Origin: Ignavibacteriales bacterium
GTDB lineage: Bacteria; Bacteroidota; Ignavibacteria; UBA10030
Length of the DNA stretch: 64,000 bases
Direction: 5' to 3'
Assembly (NCBI GenBank): GCA_016193365.1
Contig: JACPSI010000017.1
Span: 1-64,000 of the forward strand
Part shown: one piece after another, positions 1 to 8,912 of the stretch
How positions within the stretch are numbered: position 1 is the first letter of the stretch
How the letters are laid out: every line of letters starts with the position of its first letter
Position numbers and translations under genes: made by a program
The notes under the pieces: generated by a model
Database searches by the model: none
Told to the model about the DNA's origin: nothing
The model's input: only the letters and a program-made list of their open reading frames with translations

Positions 1-415
1 TCCCTGAAGCCTCTGCGGAAAAATGCGTTTTGAGCCACTCAGCATATTGGACGACGGACCAGTGAATGTCGGCAAAATTCTGGAAGTCGTTTGTTTGCCG
101 GTCGCCTCTCAAATCATAGATAGCATAGACAACCCAGAGGCCAATTTCGGCTCCGACAAACCCGATGCCTTCGAGATAACTTTCGTTATAGACTTGTCCA
201 GCGCCGGGAATTACCGCAGAGTAGAGGGCCGCTGTAAGGGGTGATCTTTTTTCAGAGGCGACATTGATCTGTTGAAGAGAATCCTGGAGATGCGCCGTGC
301 TCCAAATGACGTCACTTCGAAGATTGCCGGACAAACGAAAGCCCTGGACCAATTCTTGAGACAGCGCTTCTGCAGCTAGGAGAAAAGCAAGGCTGAGAAT
401 TTTAGTGAGGCGCAT
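1..415 (-). CDS. DUF5683-like exported protein, 5' part only
   Basis: An open frame of 138 codons starts with ATG at 415 and runs off the left edge of the window, so only the N-terminus is present. Residues 1-19 form a signal peptide (MRLTKILSL, then a hydrophobic stretch ending AEALSQ). Residues 59-80 read SPLTAALYSAVIPGAGQVYN, the proline/glycine-rich motif that opens the DUF5683 domain of Bacteroidota envelope proteins, followed by a membrane-like segment (IGLWVVYAIYDL). It is the last visible member of the minus-strand envelope block. No Shine-Dalgarno sequence is visible. The family's function is unknown; the family assignment rests on the motif alone. Confidence 0.72.
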   Translation of the reverse strand, partial: MRLTKILSLAFLLAAEALSQELVQGFRLSGNLRSDVIWSTAHLQDSLQQINVASEKRSPLTAALYSAVIPGAGQVYNESYLEGIGFVGAEIGLWVVYAIYDLRGDRQTNDFQNFADIHWSVVQYAEWLKTHFSAEASG

Positions 416-459
416 GATGAGGGTTGAGTTTATGATTTTCATTTTCAATTTTTTTCTTA

Positions 460-471
460 GCCACGCGTGGC
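460..471. repeat. 12-bp perfect palindrome GCCACGCGTGGC
   Basis: This perfect palindrome sits in the short gap between two minus-strand envelope genes. Its outer arms (GCCACG/CGTGGC) match the arms of the longer palindrome at 41765-41790 and of the half-sites at 495-556, so it probably belongs to the same repeat family. Confidence 0.5.
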
Positions 472-494
472 AAGGACAAATGTCAGGGACTGGA

Positions 495-556
495 ATTGTG
501 CCACGACTTTTCGGCCAAAGGCTGATGCGCTTCTAGAGCAAAAGTCGTGGTACAAT
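495..556. repeat. 17-bp inverted repeat overlapping a stop codon
   Basis: Left arm 495-511 and right arm 540-556 are inverted copies of ATTGTGCCACGACTTTT with one mismatch, separated by 28 nt. The stop codon of the outer-membrane gene ending at 533 lies in the loop, and its last codons (IVPRLL) come from the right arm. The same core (GCCACGACTTT/AAAGTCGTGGC) recurs as a perfect palindrome at 41765-41790. This could act as a terminator stem or be a REP-like mobile palindrome. Confidence 0.6.
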
Positions 557-3500
557 CTTGAACTCGCTAATTTCAAACCCAAATAACACGCCGAGATAAA
601 ACCGCCATTCTTTGCCATACGTGACGTCAACGGGATTCACATTATTGGAATTAAACGTCCGGCTAAACTGATCCAATCCGTATGCACCGGCAAGGAAAAA
701 CCTTGTGGGATAAGCGTAGAACGAGAACGATTCAAGTCGCAATTCGAGGCCGACATCCCGTTTCCATCTTCCGGCGGAGGACACGGATCCGCTCCATGCA
801 TTCCCGACGTCCGCAAACACGGATGCGTACAGCTTCTTGAAGTAAAACTGGAGAATGCGAAAATCGAGCTCGGTCGAAACGGGAAGTCGATACGTGGCGC
901 TGGCTCTCGCGTATTCGTTCCCGCCTAATGCGTAGAACGGATATCCACGCATACCTGCAAAACCTCCGACGTAGAAGTCGAAGAAATCGTCGACTGCGGG
1001 ACCGAGGATGCTTCCGCCATGTAAGCTGAGTGTTAACGTGTGACCCGGAGCGGGGGCTTCGAAATGTTCGCTCCAGTTCAATTCGATACGATGAAGGTTA
1101 TAATCGCTGTAGATGGGGACGCGGAACCCGTTTCTGTCTTCCGTCGAGTCGGTCGGGTTGAACCGATTCAGCTCATAGGAGTATTTGAACAACAACGACC
1201 GTCCGACCGGGTTGATCTCTCTCTCCTTCGTCGGCATGATGCCGTCATGTCTGTAATTCAGAGAAAGGGAGTTCCCAATCAAGTATACCGACCTCGACGA
1301 CGGAATGACGCCAAACCGCGGATGGAGCCAGGATCCGAAGTCCTGACTGTAGCGGTCGAGCCTATACGTGAGCATGAGGTCGTTGTTTTCGCTGAATATT
1401 TTTTGTCGAAGCGATACGTCGAGCTCGAACAAATTGAACGTCACCGCAGTCGAGAATTGTCTGTCCACATCGATGAACAGGTTAAAGTCGAAATCGATCT
1501 TTCGAGTGATGTTGTAAACCTCAAGGGAAAGGGTGGGTTCCAGCCCGAGTTGATGCAGGAGAGGAAGTCTGTCGCGATACTCAAAAATGAGAAAAAGGTC
1601 CCGCTCGAGGTTCCTGTTGATCGCGCCTCCTCCAAAAAGGCTCATCTTGTCCAGCATATCGAACGACGTGAAATACATTCCCGGTTTGACGTTATCGATC
1701 CCGCTGTTGCGCGGGTTGTAGTTGTCGAAACGAACAAAAGGGATAAGCGACAAACTCGAAAAAACGTTTTTATACGGCCTTGAGGCTTGCCCAGCCGACA
1801 TGTCTTGATTTGCAGGGGGACTACCGCCTTCAGAGTGTGAAAAACTTTGTTGAGTTTGACTGCCTGCCGGTTGAGCAGAAAAACTTGCATGAATGGGGCC
1901 GGCAATGCTGGAGTTTTCACCGATCTTCGTCATGGCGATATTGAAGCCGGTGTGCGCGTAGTTCGCAAATGCGAGATTGCCCTGCCGGTCAACCGTCGGG
2001 AGAAACGCGCCCCCCAACACATTCGTCACCTGGTTCGACTCGTTCGATGACAGGTCAAGCCTATAGATGTTGAAAATCCCTGACATATCACTGGAATAGT
2101 AAAGCGACCGGCCATCCGGGGAAAAATACGGATTGCGGCAATCTCCAGTCGATGCCAGTACTTTGAAATCGCTTCCGTCTTCATTGATGATGGCAACTTT
2201 CTGCCGGTGTCCATTTGAAAAACCGAATGCAATCGTTTTCCCGTCCGGCGAAAACACAGGTGTAAAAACCTGTTCGCCGTTGTTGAATCGAGTCACTTCC
2301 ATGAAATCCTTTCCGTCGGCGTTTGCGACGGCGATGTTCAATGTTCCGTCTTTGCCGACCACAAACACAAGCTCTGAGCCGTCGGCAGAAAGTTTTGGAT
2401 TCAGGGCACGCCAGCCATACGTCAGCCTCGTTTCTTCTTCATTCACAAGGTCATACTTGTAGATGTCGTAAACCTTCGACCAGTGAGGATTATCCCGCGT
2501 CGCTTTGGAATAAGAGAGGAAGCGTCCGTCGGGAGAAAATGAAAGAGTTGACCGCACATTTCCGACGATTCTCCTGGCTTCCTTTGTTTTCGTGTCGTAC
2601 ACGTAGACACTGCTTTGCGAGAAATAATCTCCGCCTTTGTTCGAGACATAGGCAAGCTTTGAACCATCTCCGGAGAACTGCGGATAGAAATTTCCAAAAC
2701 CTTCGGGTTCAATAATATCGGCAGAATCGGCCTGTTTGCCGACAGAGTCGGCAACAGACCTATACGCCTTCTCTTTCTCATCTCTCCATTCCTGATAGAG
2801 TTCCTCGCCCGACTTACCCAAAGCCTGTTTTATCGCTCCATCGATCGTGAGTCTGAGCGGCGCGCCGAGAGCCTCCGAAATTTCCCTGAGCTTGTCGGTT
2901 CCGTATTTCTTCGCGATAAATTCCGTTATGGAAAAACCTGCATTGTACGAAGATTCGTTTCCGAGGCTCGTTTTTCCAAAAACAGCCATCTCTTCCCACG
3001 ACAGGGGATTTCCTTCCAGCATATACATGCGCAGGATCATATCCCTGTGGGAGTCCCAGTAATCGTGGTTCAGGTCAGGATGATTGTATTGCGCAACACC
3101 TTCGGCGAACCAGCTAGGAACGACAAATCCGGACAACGGATACGACACGATGACATTGGGAAATCCGTACAACACATCGGGCCTTCTCTCTGCTTCATAG
3201 CCAAGCCACTGAAAGTACACTCCGGGCAAGCGGCGGCCCATTTTCATCGCTGTTTGAATTTGCACAATGTGGGTAAACTCGTGCGTAACGACGTTCAGCA
3301 GCCAGGGGTGAGTGCCCCGAAGCTCAAAATCAAGAGCCGAGGACCAGATTTCAATTTTGTTGTCGTAGAAGTACGCTGCACCATTGGAATAGTCATCGTG
3401 GTCACGGATCACGATGCTGACTTTCTGGTCGGGGATGTGCTGATACATTTCCGTGATCGGTTTGAAAATCCCTTCAGCGATGCGGGCGACTTCCTGCGCT

Positions 3501-3649
3501 GTCCGTTGTGTACCGTCGTGGTAATGGACGAAGAAATGTTCTGTTTCGAGAGTATACCACTCCAACTCCGAGTGCGGGAATTCATATTCCTGGGCGCTGA
3601 GCACAACCGGGGCCAGGAAGACGATGAAGAAGGCGGGAAACCGTTTCAC
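533..3649 (-). CDS. Peptidase MA-like / TolB-type propeller / outer-membrane barrel fusion
   Basis: A 1038-residue exported protein in three parts. After a signal peptide (1-19) comes a gluzincin metalloprotease domain with HEFTH at 123-127 and a downstream glutamate in WFAEGVAQY (about 183), the peptidase MA pattern. Residues about 310-580 hold repeated SPDG(K/R) motifs of a WD40-like (PD40/TolB) beta-propeller. The C-terminal part from about 650 has aromatic-rich alternating strands and GMRGYPFYALGG, as in Omp85/BamA-type surface-antigen barrels. A periplasmic or surface protease tethered by its own barrel is inferred; the substrate is unknown. It follows the lipoprotein gene by 3 nt, so the two are co-transcribed. 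Its final codons are shared with an inverted repeat. Confidence 0.85.
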   Translation of the reverse strand: MKRFPAFFIVFLAPVVLSAQEYEFPHSELEWYTLETEHFFVHYHDGTQRTAQEVARIAEGIFKPITEMYQHIPDQKVSIVIRDHDDYSNGAAYFYDNKIEIWSSALDFELRGTHPWLLNVVTHEFTHIVQIQTAMKMGRRLPGVYFQWLGYEAERRPDVLYGFPNVIVSYPLSGFVVPSWFAEGVAQYNHPDLNHDYWDSHRDMILRMYMLEGNPLSWEEMAVFGKTSLGNESSYNAGFSITEFIAKKYGTDKLREISEALGAPLRLTIDGAIKQALGKSGEELYQEWRDEKEKAYRSVADSVGKQADSADIIEPEGFGNFYPQFSGDGSKLAYVSNKGGDYFSQSSVYVYDTKTKEARRIVGNVRSTLSFSPDGRFLSYSKATRDNPHWSKVYDIYKYDLVNEEETRLTYGWRALNPKLSADGSELVFVVGKDGTLNIAVANADGKDFMEVTRFNNGEQVFTPVFSPDGKTIAFGFSNGHRQKVAIINEDGSDFKVLASTGDCRNPYFSPDGRSLYYSSDMSGIFNIYRLDLSSNESNQVTNVLGGAFLPTVDRQGNLAFANYAHTGFNIAMTKIGENSSIAGPIHASFSAQPAGSQTQQSFSHSEGGSPPANQDMSAGQASRPYKNVFSSLSLIPFVRFDNYNPRNSGIDNVKPGMYFTSFDMLDKMSLFGGGAINRNLERDLFLIFEYRDRLPLLHQLGLEPTLSLEVYNITRKIDFDFNLFIDVDRQFSTAVTFNLFELDVSLRQKIFSENNDLMLTYRLDRYSQDFGSWLHPRFGVIPSSRSVYLIGNSLSLNYRHDGIMPTKEREINPVGRSLLFKYSYELNRFNPTDSTEDRNGFRVPIYSDYNLHRIELNWSEHFEAPAPGHTLTLSLHGGSILGPAVDDFFDFYVGGFAGMRGYPFYALGGNEYARASATYRLPVSTELDFRILQFYFKKLYASVFADVGNAWSGSVSSAGRWKRDVGLELRLESFSFYAYPTRFFLAGAYGLDQFSRTFNSNNVNPVDVTYGKEWRFYLGVLFGFEISEFKIVPRLLL

Positions 3650-3652
3650 ATG

Positions 3653-4312
3653 CTATCCGAAGACCACATCAAGAACCGTCACACGGTCTTTCACAACAGT
3701 GATATACACTTCACGATAACGGGCGGACGTTGAAAATAAAAGGAGGATGCTCGATGAGATCCGATGATTTCCATAGAACAATGTTTTGTCGGCGTTGTAG
3801 AGCGGCACCGGATAAAACCCGACGGGCAAATTGTCGTTCGGGATGACGTATTTTCCCAGTGAATCCGAGCGGGCGACCAACGTCCCTTCAACGGCAATGT
3901 CATACGATTTCTGGGTTGTGTTGTTGACAAGATAATGCACGGAATAGACTCCGCTCGGGGCATCAACGCTGTCGGCGTCTTTTTTATCCCATTCGACAAG
4001 AAAAGGCCCGGGCGGTGGGTTCCCTGAATAGAGAGTCCTGATATTCTGTCCGTTGCGATTCCGGACGACAACGGTGACGTTCGGGCTTGGATTCGGCACA
4101 TCGTATTCTTTCGACGGGGGCGAGTTGTAATCGACGTATTCGTAATTGTAGAACACTTTCACGTCCACATTCTTGACTGGGTTCCCAATTCTATCGACCA
4201 CCCTGCCGTCGATCCGATATCCGGATATCACTTCTGACGAAACGATGCCGGTATCACGTTCGCACGCCAGTGCCGACAAAACACAGGCAAGGAGTAGCGT
4301 ACTTTTTCTCAT
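3653..4312 (-). CDS. Lipoprotein with a FlgD/CarboxypepD-like Ig region
   Basis: A 219-residue protein with a lipoprotein signal (LLLACVLSALAC, lipidated Cys at about 17). Residues 30-60 (GYRIDGRVVDRIGNPVKNVDVKV) resemble a carboxypeptidase regulatory-like Ig fold. Residues about 75-130 (VVRNRNGQNIRTL ... WDKKDADSVDAPSGVYSVHYLV) resemble the FlgD-type Ig fold found near sorting domains. It starts 1 nt beyond the M6-like gene's stop and ends 3 nt before the next start, so it belongs to that operon. It may be a surface-anchored partner of its neighbours, which is an inference. Confidence 0.75.
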   Translation of the reverse strand: MRKSTLLLACVLSALACERDTGIVSSEVISGYRIDGRVVDRIGNPVKNVDVKVFYNYEYVDYNSPPSKEYDVPNPSPNVTVVVRNRNGQNIRTLYSGNPPPGPFLVEWDKKDADSVDAPSGVYSVHYLVNNTTQKSYDIAVEGTLVARSDSLGKYVIPNDNLPVGFYPVPLYNADKTLFYGNHRISSSILLLFSTSARYREVYITVVKDRVTVLDVVFG

Positions 4313-4313
4313 A

Positions 4314-7300
4314 CTATTTTACGACAGCGATTTTGATCACGGCAACGTCGTTAGCTGAAGCGCCAATAGCTTCGACACGTGCGAGGTAAACACCGCTCTG
4401 GATATTGCTCACATCCCAGCTCAATTCGCTGTCAGTTCCGGCAAAAGATTTTCCCTTGAGTTCTGCAACTTTTGCGCCCGCGAGGTCGAAGATCTTGACG
4501 GAAATTTCCGCGTCCTCGCCGGTGTAATACCGGATCTGCGTGACGGTTCCGTACACTGGGTTCGGCCAATTGTACACGCGATTCCTGGGAAAAAACGAGA
4601 CCGCGAGGGGCTGGGTACTCGGAGTCTGGAGTGCGGCAAAGGACGACTGGGAAACATCAAAGCGGAACATCGGCCAGAGGATTGTCGAGGCGGCGTAGGA
4701 AGTTTGCAGGTCCAACGCCAGGATTTTTCCATTGCGGCTACTCAGCGCAAGACCCGTTTTGGCGCTATTGCTTTGTCCGACAGGGAACAATGTCGGCATG
4801 AGCATCCCGTCGCCAACCTGGAGCCGTGTATTTCTTTTTGATGCGCCATCGAGAATGTTCAGGACCCTGCCGTTTTCATCACAATAAAGGAAATCGGCGA
4901 TTCCATCTCCGTTCACGTCGCCGACCGTTGGCCCGAACCTTTGTTCATACGGAAGCCCTCGGGGGTTCACCGGAAATCCGTCGGCGAGAAATCCATTGCT
5001 GTTGAGTGCGATCAGAATGCCGAAATTGGAAACCATGACGATCTCTTTTTTCCCGTCTTTGTCCAGGTCGACAAGAGATGGCCCCACAGAGAAGAAATCG
5101 GAACCTGGAAGGTATCGTGTGAACTCATTTGATGTCATGATTTCGTTGCCGGCTGCATCCAGAAGGAAAAGTCTTTCGCTCGTGAGGACAACAATTTGAG
5201 TTTGTCCGTTGCCAAGGACGCTGCCCGTCGATATGAAGAATCCATTTTGCAATACGTTTTTCTTTGAGATTGCCTGACCGGACCGAACATTCCACAGCAG
5301 GAGCGTGTCGCCAAGACCTGCGGCCACATTGTCTGTGCTTCCTACGCGAGCAACATCGCCCGCCACAGTTGACGAGTATGACGCAATCTGATTTCCGGAC
5401 AGGTCAAATGATGCCAGCCCGCTTCCGGCTCCCGAGGAAACCACGATGGTATCGACAAACATGACGTTGCTTGCGGAAAGCGGCTTCTTGAACACTCGAT
5501 CAAAACGGAAGTCGCTATTCTGGTCTGAGACTTTCCACAAATACAATCCATCCTGGGCAGCCGCTGCGATGTAGTTTTCTCCGGATTGTGGATGCTTCGC
5601 AAACGCCATTTGAAAGACTTTTGCTGTGTCGATTTCAGCAACAATTGCGGAGCTATCCTGAGGCCTGAAATATTCAGTACCGTCTTGTTTCCACGCAAGG
5701 ATGTCACCGTTGGCCAGCGGAACACCGGCTGAATCAGCCCTGAACCTGCTTGCAGCAAATTCCACCGTGCCATCGTTGTTGAGGTCGACCGGGTAAACGA
5801 CCGAATTGAGTTCACCCTGCACCTGTTTTGGAAATCCCGTCAGCGGCACTGCCAGATTGTCGCCGATCTGCACCGTGAAAAACATCACTGGATCGCGCCG
5901 GGTAAAATCCTTGAACGACACAAGAGTCCTCGCGCCGGAATTGGAGTTGCTGTTGGGGAATGAATTCCGGTCGAAGAGATTTTTGTAAGGAGAAGCGACA
6001 TTTCCCTCAAACCAGCAATCCAGGGGACTTCCTGAAGTCGTCGCCGCACCAGGCTCTAGAAACTCGTACACCTGGCCTATGTCCTGGGATCCGTCCGCTT
6101 CTTCAAGGTCCACTCCTCTTTGCGCGGGGTCTGCGTTCACGCTGTTTGTGGCAAGTCCGGCTCTGATGATGTCATCATCGATATGCCAGATGAGAATTCC
6201 TCCGCCGTCGAATTTCTCTGTTCCGTCGATGGATCCGATGAGCGCCCAGTCAAAATCCTCAACGTCGATCACGGAGCCGCTCACCGCATCAATATTGTCA
6301 AACGCAAAATTCGTTGTGTCGCGGACAAAGGATTGAGTCCGAACTGTTTCGATGCCGTTCAACTTTTCATAAATGGTCAGCCGCTGGCCGTTTTTTTGCG
6401 GATCGCGGTTCCTGTTTTCAACAAGGAAATACTCACTCTCGGAGATCGGCACTTTATAGATCGTGTCTTCTCCGACTGACATCAGACCCACAGCCGGGAC
6501 AACAATGTTCGTCGTGGTTGAATCAATCACAATCGGCCTCACCCAGCCGAGATACACTTTTTCCCAGGCGCTCGGCTCCGGCGGAAAAATCCCGTAGTAA
6601 GCGAAAATAGATGCTCCATCCATCAGGCCGAATTGGCCAATTCCCTGCCTCCCCGTCTTAGTATCGAACAGATCGGGCAATCCAAGATGACTTCCGATGG
6701 ATGCCACGGTCAGGCCGTTGATGCTCAGCTGAAGCGTATCGGTTGTTCCAGACAGCGAGAAAACTCGTGTCTCGGTTTCGGGAAGGATTGCTGTGTTGGT
6801 TATAAGGAATCCACTTTGCGTTTGAATCCCGGGAAAGGCCGGGTTTTGTAAAGCGTTCCTCAAAGACTCGAGACCCAGATAAAGGGACGGAATATCATTG
6901 GGGGTTGGGTCGAATCCCAGGAGTCCCACAACATCAATATCGCGGCCAACTCCTGCATGGAAGAGAACAAAGGCATTATACTGAGAGAACGGAATGCTAG
7001 GAACAAGTGAATCGGCGGCGCGCCATCCTTCAACGGCCATGTTTGCCAGGCCCCTGTTTGTACTGTTGTTGTTCACCGGCGCGTACGATGACATGGCATT
7101 TGGGAGTGTAATGACCCGCCCGAGAACATCTCCTTTCACGACGAGTTTTCCGTTTGAGACCTTGCGAAAGTAATTCTGGACGAACTCAAGCTTCCGGGCA
7201 AAAAATGCTGAATCGTGCGGAGGAGGGTCGATGAGTCCTGTGATGGCGGTGTCAAGCTGGAATTTCCCGTTTCCTGAAGTGAGGTTGTCAGAGTCAGTCC

Positions 7301-7502
7301 GGAAATCCACCATAATGGCAAGAACCCTGAGTGTGTCGGAAATCGAGCTGGCGGCCAGTGGGCGCCGCAGCTGCGGGTTTGGTATTTCAAGGTTTTGGCG
7401 AGGCGAATACTCCTTGCGGAGAATCCTTTCGCCCTGCCGTAGCTGTGTCAAGGAATGAGCGTAGCAAAAAAGCACGCAAACGAGGATAAGCCTCAGTTTC
7501 AT
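4314..7502 (-). CDS. M6-like peptidase-fold protein without zinc site, with FG-GAP repeats and T9SS-type C-terminus
   Basis: A 1062-residue exported protein. The N-terminal part follows the M6 metalloprotease fold (DTLRVLAIMVDF; then LGLPDLFDT and GIGQFGLMD), but where active members have HExxHxxGLPD this protein reads ASIGSHLGLPD (267-277). Both zinc histidines and the catalytic glutamate are replaced by A, S and S. Residues about 560-950 carry aspartate-rich repeats (DLNNDGTVEF, DLDKDGKKEIVMV, DVNGDGIADFLYC) of the FG-GAP/VCBS type. The last 90 residues (WPNPV ... ISVKIFDLAGAKVAEL ... GVYLARVEA) look like a type A sorting domain for PorU-dependent export. It sits directly downstream of porV. 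A binding or structural role is inferred. Confidence 0.85.
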   Translation of the reverse strand: MKLRLILVCVLFCYAHSLTQLRQGERILRKEYSPRQNLEIPNPQLRRPLAASSISDTLRVLAIMVDFRTDSDNLTSGNGKFQLDTAITGLIDPPPHDSAFFARKLEFVQNYFRKVSNGKLVVKGDVLGRVITLPNAMSSYAPVNNNSTNRGLANMAVEGWRAADSLVPSIPFSQYNAFVLFHAGVGRDIDVVGLLGFDPTPNDIPSLYLGLESLRNALQNPAFPGIQTQSGFLITNTAILPETETRVFSLSGTTDTLQLSINGLTVASIGSHLGLPDLFDTKTGRQGIGQFGLMDGASIFAYYGIFPPEPSAWEKVYLGWVRPIVIDSTTTNIVVPAVGLMSVGEDTIYKVPISESEYFLVENRNRDPQKNGQRLTIYEKLNGIETVRTQSFVRDTTNFAFDNIDAVSGSVIDVEDFDWALIGSIDGTEKFDGGGILIWHIDDDIIRAGLATNSVNADPAQRGVDLEEADGSQDIGQVYEFLEPGAATTSGSPLDCWFEGNVASPYKNLFDRNSFPNSNSNSGARTLVSFKDFTRRDPVMFFTVQIGDNLAVPLTGFPKQVQGELNSVVYPVDLNNDGTVEFAASRFRADSAGVPLANGDILAWKQDGTEYFRPQDSSAIVAEIDTAKVFQMAFAKHPQSGENYIAAAAQDGLYLWKVSDQNSDFRFDRVFKKPLSASNVMFVDTIVVSSGAGSGLASFDLSGNQIASYSSTVAGDVARVGSTDNVAAGLGDTLLLWNVRSGQAISKKNVLQNGFFISTGSVLGNGQTQIVVLTSERLFLLDAAGNEIMTSNEFTRYLPGSDFFSVGPSLVDLDKDGKKEIVMVSNFGILIALNSNGFLADGFPVNPRGLPYEQRFGPTVGDVNGDGIADFLYCDENGRVLNILDGASKRNTRLQVGDGMLMPTLFPVGQSNSAKTGLALSSRNGKILALDLQTSYAASTILWPMFRFDVSQSSFAALQTPSTQPLAVSFFPRNRVYNWPNPVYGTVTQIRYYTGEDAEISVKIFDLAGAKVAELKGKSFAGTDSELSWDVSNIQSGVYLARVEAIGASANDVAVIKIAVVK

Positions 7503-7550
7503 ACACGCCGTGGGTGCGAAATCAAGAAATCGGGCCGTGTGCTCGCTTGA

Positions 7551-8660
7551 TTACGGTGTGTTATCTCCCCACATGATACCCAACGTGAATCGTAGAGTTT
7601 CTCCGAGAGGATGTTGGTCTTCGAACGCGCTGATGTAGCTGAAGTCGAACGTATAAATATCGAAGCGGATGCCGCCACCGAACGTCATGAATTTCCTGTT
7701 CCCAGCCCGGGGATCTTCGTAGAAATAACCTGTTCTCAGGGCGACGAGTTTTGGCGAGCCATACCAGTATTCCGCACCCAGTCCGGTCACGACCTGACGA
7801 ATCGTTTCGCTGAAGGAGTGGGCATACCACGATGAGAAGAATGCTTTATAAAACGGATCCGTTGTACCGGACGAGTCGCGCGTGATCAGCAGTTTGCTGA
7901 AATCGCCGACAAGCGTGAAGTTGTTGTATTCGCTTTGGAGCAGCTTAAGAGCGAAGCCCAAACGGAAATTCATCGGGAGCGGGTCGGCCTGGGCTTTGTC
8001 GATATACGCCATGTGTGGCCCGATATTCGAGATATTTAGACCGAGGTTGAGACGGTCGCCTAAATCATAGTCTGTAAAAGGAACAAACATTGAAACGGGC
8101 TTGTACAAAAAGCCGACATCGAAGCTGAATCCGGAGGACACTCCTCTCCCCTTTTCCACGCCGGCGCCGAAGGGAGCAATGTTGCTGTAGATGAACCGCG
8201 TGTTCACGCCGATTCCGAGGTCTGACGAAAGTTTTGTGCCGTATCCTGCTGTGAGAGCAAATTCATATCCTTTAAAAGTTTCGAGGACGGTAGGGTCATT
8301 TTCTGTCCGGTTGAATTCCCCAAGGTTGAGATACGTGATACCTGTAGAAATCGTCCCGTCAATGTCCTGCACTTCCTGTTTATAGATGAAATGAGCAATC
8401 CACAAATCGGAGAGATAAAACTGGGGAAGCCAGTTTGCGTGCGACAGGCTGATCTCCGACCCGCGTTGAAAAGCGTAGCCTGCGGGATTCCAGAACGATG
8501 CCCATCCGTCGTCTGCGAGGGCCACGCCGGCTTCGCCCATGCCGCTGGCCCGGGAGTTGGGCGCGATCAGAAGAAACGGAACGGCGGATGTGATAACCTG
8601 CGTCGAAAGCGTTTGCACAGCCAAAAACCCCGTCAACACGACAGCGGACATCCTCTTCAT
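7551..8660 (-). CDS. porV: Type IX secretion outer-membrane protein PorV
   Basis: A 369-residue outer-membrane beta-barrel of the PorV/PorQ family. In known systems PorV carries T9SS cargo to the PorU sortase. A FadL-like N-terminus reads SRASGMGEAGVALADDGWASFWNPAG after a signal peptide (MKRMSAVVLTGFLAVQTLSTQ). The frame is open up to 8768, but the ATG at 8660 is chosen because GAGGAGG lies 7 nt before it and a signal peptide follows; a hairpin and a good promoter lie upstream. It is adjacent to porU, as in other Bacteroidota, which favours PorV over PorQ. DUF5683, M6-like and lipoprotein genes follow on the same strand. Confidence 0.85.
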   Translation of the reverse strand: MKRMSAVVLTGFLAVQTLSTQVITSAVPFLLIAPNSRASGMGEAGVALADDGWASFWNPAGYAFQRGSEISLSHANWLPQFYLSDLWIAHFIYKQEVQDIDGTISTGITYLNLGEFNRTENDPTVLETFKGYEFALTAGYGTKLSSDLGIGVNTRFIYSNIAPFGAGVEKGRGVSSGFSFDVGFLYKPVSMFVPFTDYDLGDRLNLGLNISNIGPHMAYIDKAQADPLPMNFRLGFALKLLQSEYNNFTLVGDFSKLLITRDSSGTTDPFYKAFFSSWYAHSFSETIRQVVTGLGAEYWYGSPKLVALRTGYFYEDPRAGNRKFMTFGGGIRFDIYTFDFSYISAFEDQHPLGETLRFTLGIMWGDNTP

Positions 8661-8711
8661 AGAACCTCCTCGTAAAAGAATGGCGCCGGAAGCAGTAGCA
8701 TCCGGCTTTTG

Positions 8712-8740
8712 AAAGTAGGTGATTTTCAAATGAGATTCAA
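8712..8740 (-). promoter_or_regulatory. Probable porV promoter
   Basis: On the minus strand TTGAAT (8735-8740) and TACTTT (8712-8717) are separated by exactly 17 nt, a good sigma70-type match. Transcription would start near 8705. The short leader would then open with a GCCGGA/TCCGGC hairpin (about 8703-8688) just before the GAGGAGG site. It lies between the palindrome cluster and the porV start. Confidence 0.5.
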
Positions 8741-8819
8741 ACATCGTTTCCTCAAGGTTAAAGGTCATTCATGACGCTGAGAAAAGCTTCGTTCAGATGT
8801 CGCCATTGGTCGAGAAAAG

Positions 8820-8912
8820 CTTCCGAAGGTTCACCTGGAAGACTCCCGGAGTCTTACCAGGTCAACCTTTGTGAGACTCCGGGAGTCTCATTTATGACCT
8901 TCGGAAGGTCAT
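8820..8912. repeat. Nested palindrome cluster after porU
   Basis: AGACTCCCGGAGTCT (8840-8854) and AGACTCCGGGAGTCT (8874-8888) are inverted copies 19 nt apart. They are flanked by CTTCCGAAGG (8820-8829) and the perfect ATGACCTTC-G-GAAGGTCAT (894-912 of this kilobase), with ACCTGG/CCAGGT (8833-8838, 8856-8861) around the left copy. The porU stop codon (8909-8911) lies inside the last palindrome. The ACCTTCGGAAGGT unit recurs at 23878-23921. It is a REP-like element that may also terminate porU transcription. Confidence 0.65.

Noticed and set aside
1040..1783. 247-codon plus-strand open frame
   Set aside because: Antisense to the barrel domain of the peptidase-barrel gene; its sequence is not protein-like.
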